A DNA stretch of 64,000 nt from Flavobacterium sp. N3904 (GTDB lineage Bacteria > Bacteroidota > Bacteroidia > Flavobacteriales > Flavobacteriaceae), in contig NZ_CP110009.1 of NCBI RefSeq assembly GCF_025947305.1, positions 2,769,501-2,833,500 of the forward strand. Reading direction: 5' to 3'. Positions 61,708 to 64,000 of the stretch are shown here, one piece after another (position 1 is the first letter of the stretch; the number at the start of each line of letters is the position of its first letter). The position numbers were made by a program, and so were the translations under genes. The notes under the pieces are model-generated. The model was not told where the DNA came from. It made no database searches and worked only from the letters and a program-made list of their open reading frames with translations.

Positions 61708-61943
61708 TTTTAGTTGGTTTTGGTTATGTTTTTTGAAATTATCTCAATCTATTCAAAAGAGACTTATTATAAGATATTGATTGTGTTAATTTTTTTTATT
61801 AAGATTTATTTTCAAAAATAAATAAAAAATACCCTTGAAACCTAAGAATCATTATATTAATTTTTATCTTGAATAAACGGAACTATTTCTTAAAATGAAG
61901 TTTTGCATTTTTAAAAATAATTGTTAGGATTATCGAGTTTTTC

Positions 61944-62052
61944 ACTAAGCACAGCTGTCATAATACCTTTTGTCTCGTGCTCAAACGAGACAAAAGATAT
62001 TGCGGACAGCGGGAGTGAACTTGATGAAAAACCGAATATTTCTGCTCCTAAA
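61944..62052 (+). ncRNA. Structured RNA element, copy E (degenerate Flavo-1-like)
   Basis: The 5' block is altered (CTAAGCACAGCTGTCATAA). The hairpin CTTTTGTCTCGT (61967-61978) / ACGAGACAAAAG (61985-61996), AGCGGGA (62008-62014) and GCTCC (62044-62048) are kept. The lost CCCG/CGGG pairing is replaced by GCTGTC (61954-61959) with GACAGC (62005-62010). The spacer 61708-61943 before it is AT-rich and shows nothing else. Confidence 0.6.
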
Positions 62053-62053
62053 A

Positions 62054-62085
62054 ACAAAAAAACACCAGACTTTCGACCGGTGTTT
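62054..62085 (-). terminator. clpB terminator with GGTCGAAAG loop
   Basis: On the minus strand AAACACC-ggtcgaaagtct-GGTGTTT is followed by a T-run. A second perfect hairpin (CCTTTGCCAAAGTT/AACTTTGGCAAAGG, 62093-62123) lies between it and the clpB stop codon. Confidence 0.85.
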
Positions 62086-62138
62086 ATGATGACCTTTGCC
62101 AAAGTTTTGAACTTTGGCAAAGGTTTTAGTAAGCTCTA

Positions 62139-64000
<1,862 letters not shown>

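Overview
The window looks like a chromosomal segment of a Flavobacterium-like member of the Bacteroidota. Coding DNA is AT-rich. Promoters fit the Bacteroidota TTG-N17-23-TAnnTTTG type. Marker genes fit too: BamD next to the RpoZ-like omega protein and DUF4835, two large proteins with C-terminal Por/type IX sorting domains, and an RprX/RprY-like two-component pair. No tRNA, rRNA or CRISPR array was seen.

Region 1 (1-19.4 kb) is mostly conserved core genes. It starts with the 3' part of dapA and a bamD-rpoZ-coaBC-DUF4835-recN operon. Two unrelated enoyl-ACP reductases (fabV, fabI) follow, each with its own signals, then a glycosyltransferase, coaE and a sensor kinase/response regulator pair. 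The minus strand carries an acyl-ACP thioesterase, miaA, a K+ channel, an exonuclease/GIY-YIG protein, yggS, a 3-hydroxyacyl-CoA dehydrogenase and a Gfo/Idh oxidoreductase. pcm is on the plus strand.

Region 2 (19.4-38.9 kb) mixes envelope and metabolic genes: a 1250-residue DUF3857/transglutaminase protein, a PAS protein, lipoproteins, smpB, an M1 peptidase, the agmatine-to-putrescine pair aguA/aguB around a choice-of-anchor protein, and a minus-strand group of small VOC, DUF2200 and DUF1801 proteins. It ends with a 15-unit, 21-bp tandem array.

Region 3 (39-50 kb) holds an LLM flavin enzyme followed by a decayed copy of its own 3' end, an L,D-transpeptidase, an ABC exporter, a DUF6169 gene with a 40-residue partner, DUF808, guaC, and a cluster of small stress-type membrane proteins (YtxH, holin-like, 39-aa). 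Three small genes (56, 40 and 39 codons) are annotated here that a length cut-off would miss.

Region 4 (50-64 kb) is accessory and repeat-rich. It has two type IX cargo proteins (delta-60 repeats; YCF48/BNR repeats plus FN3-like modules), a second 21-bp palindromic array, several hairpin repeats, an IS110-family element with a candidate bridge RNA, a HepT/MntA toxin-antitoxin pair, and clpB running off the right edge. A diverged copy of the last 42 nt of clpB and its downstream region lies 3.8 kb away, on the far side of the 1098-residue cargo gene.

The most interesting non-coding signal is a family of about 105-nt structured elements. Five copies lie at 39168, 43483(-), 45740, 58098 and 61944, with a longer relative at 13603. 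They keep TTAGCCCCGAT, AGCGGGA and GCTCC blocks around a hairpin whose stem changes completely between copies but stays base-paired. They resemble the Flavo-1 RNA motif as I remember it.
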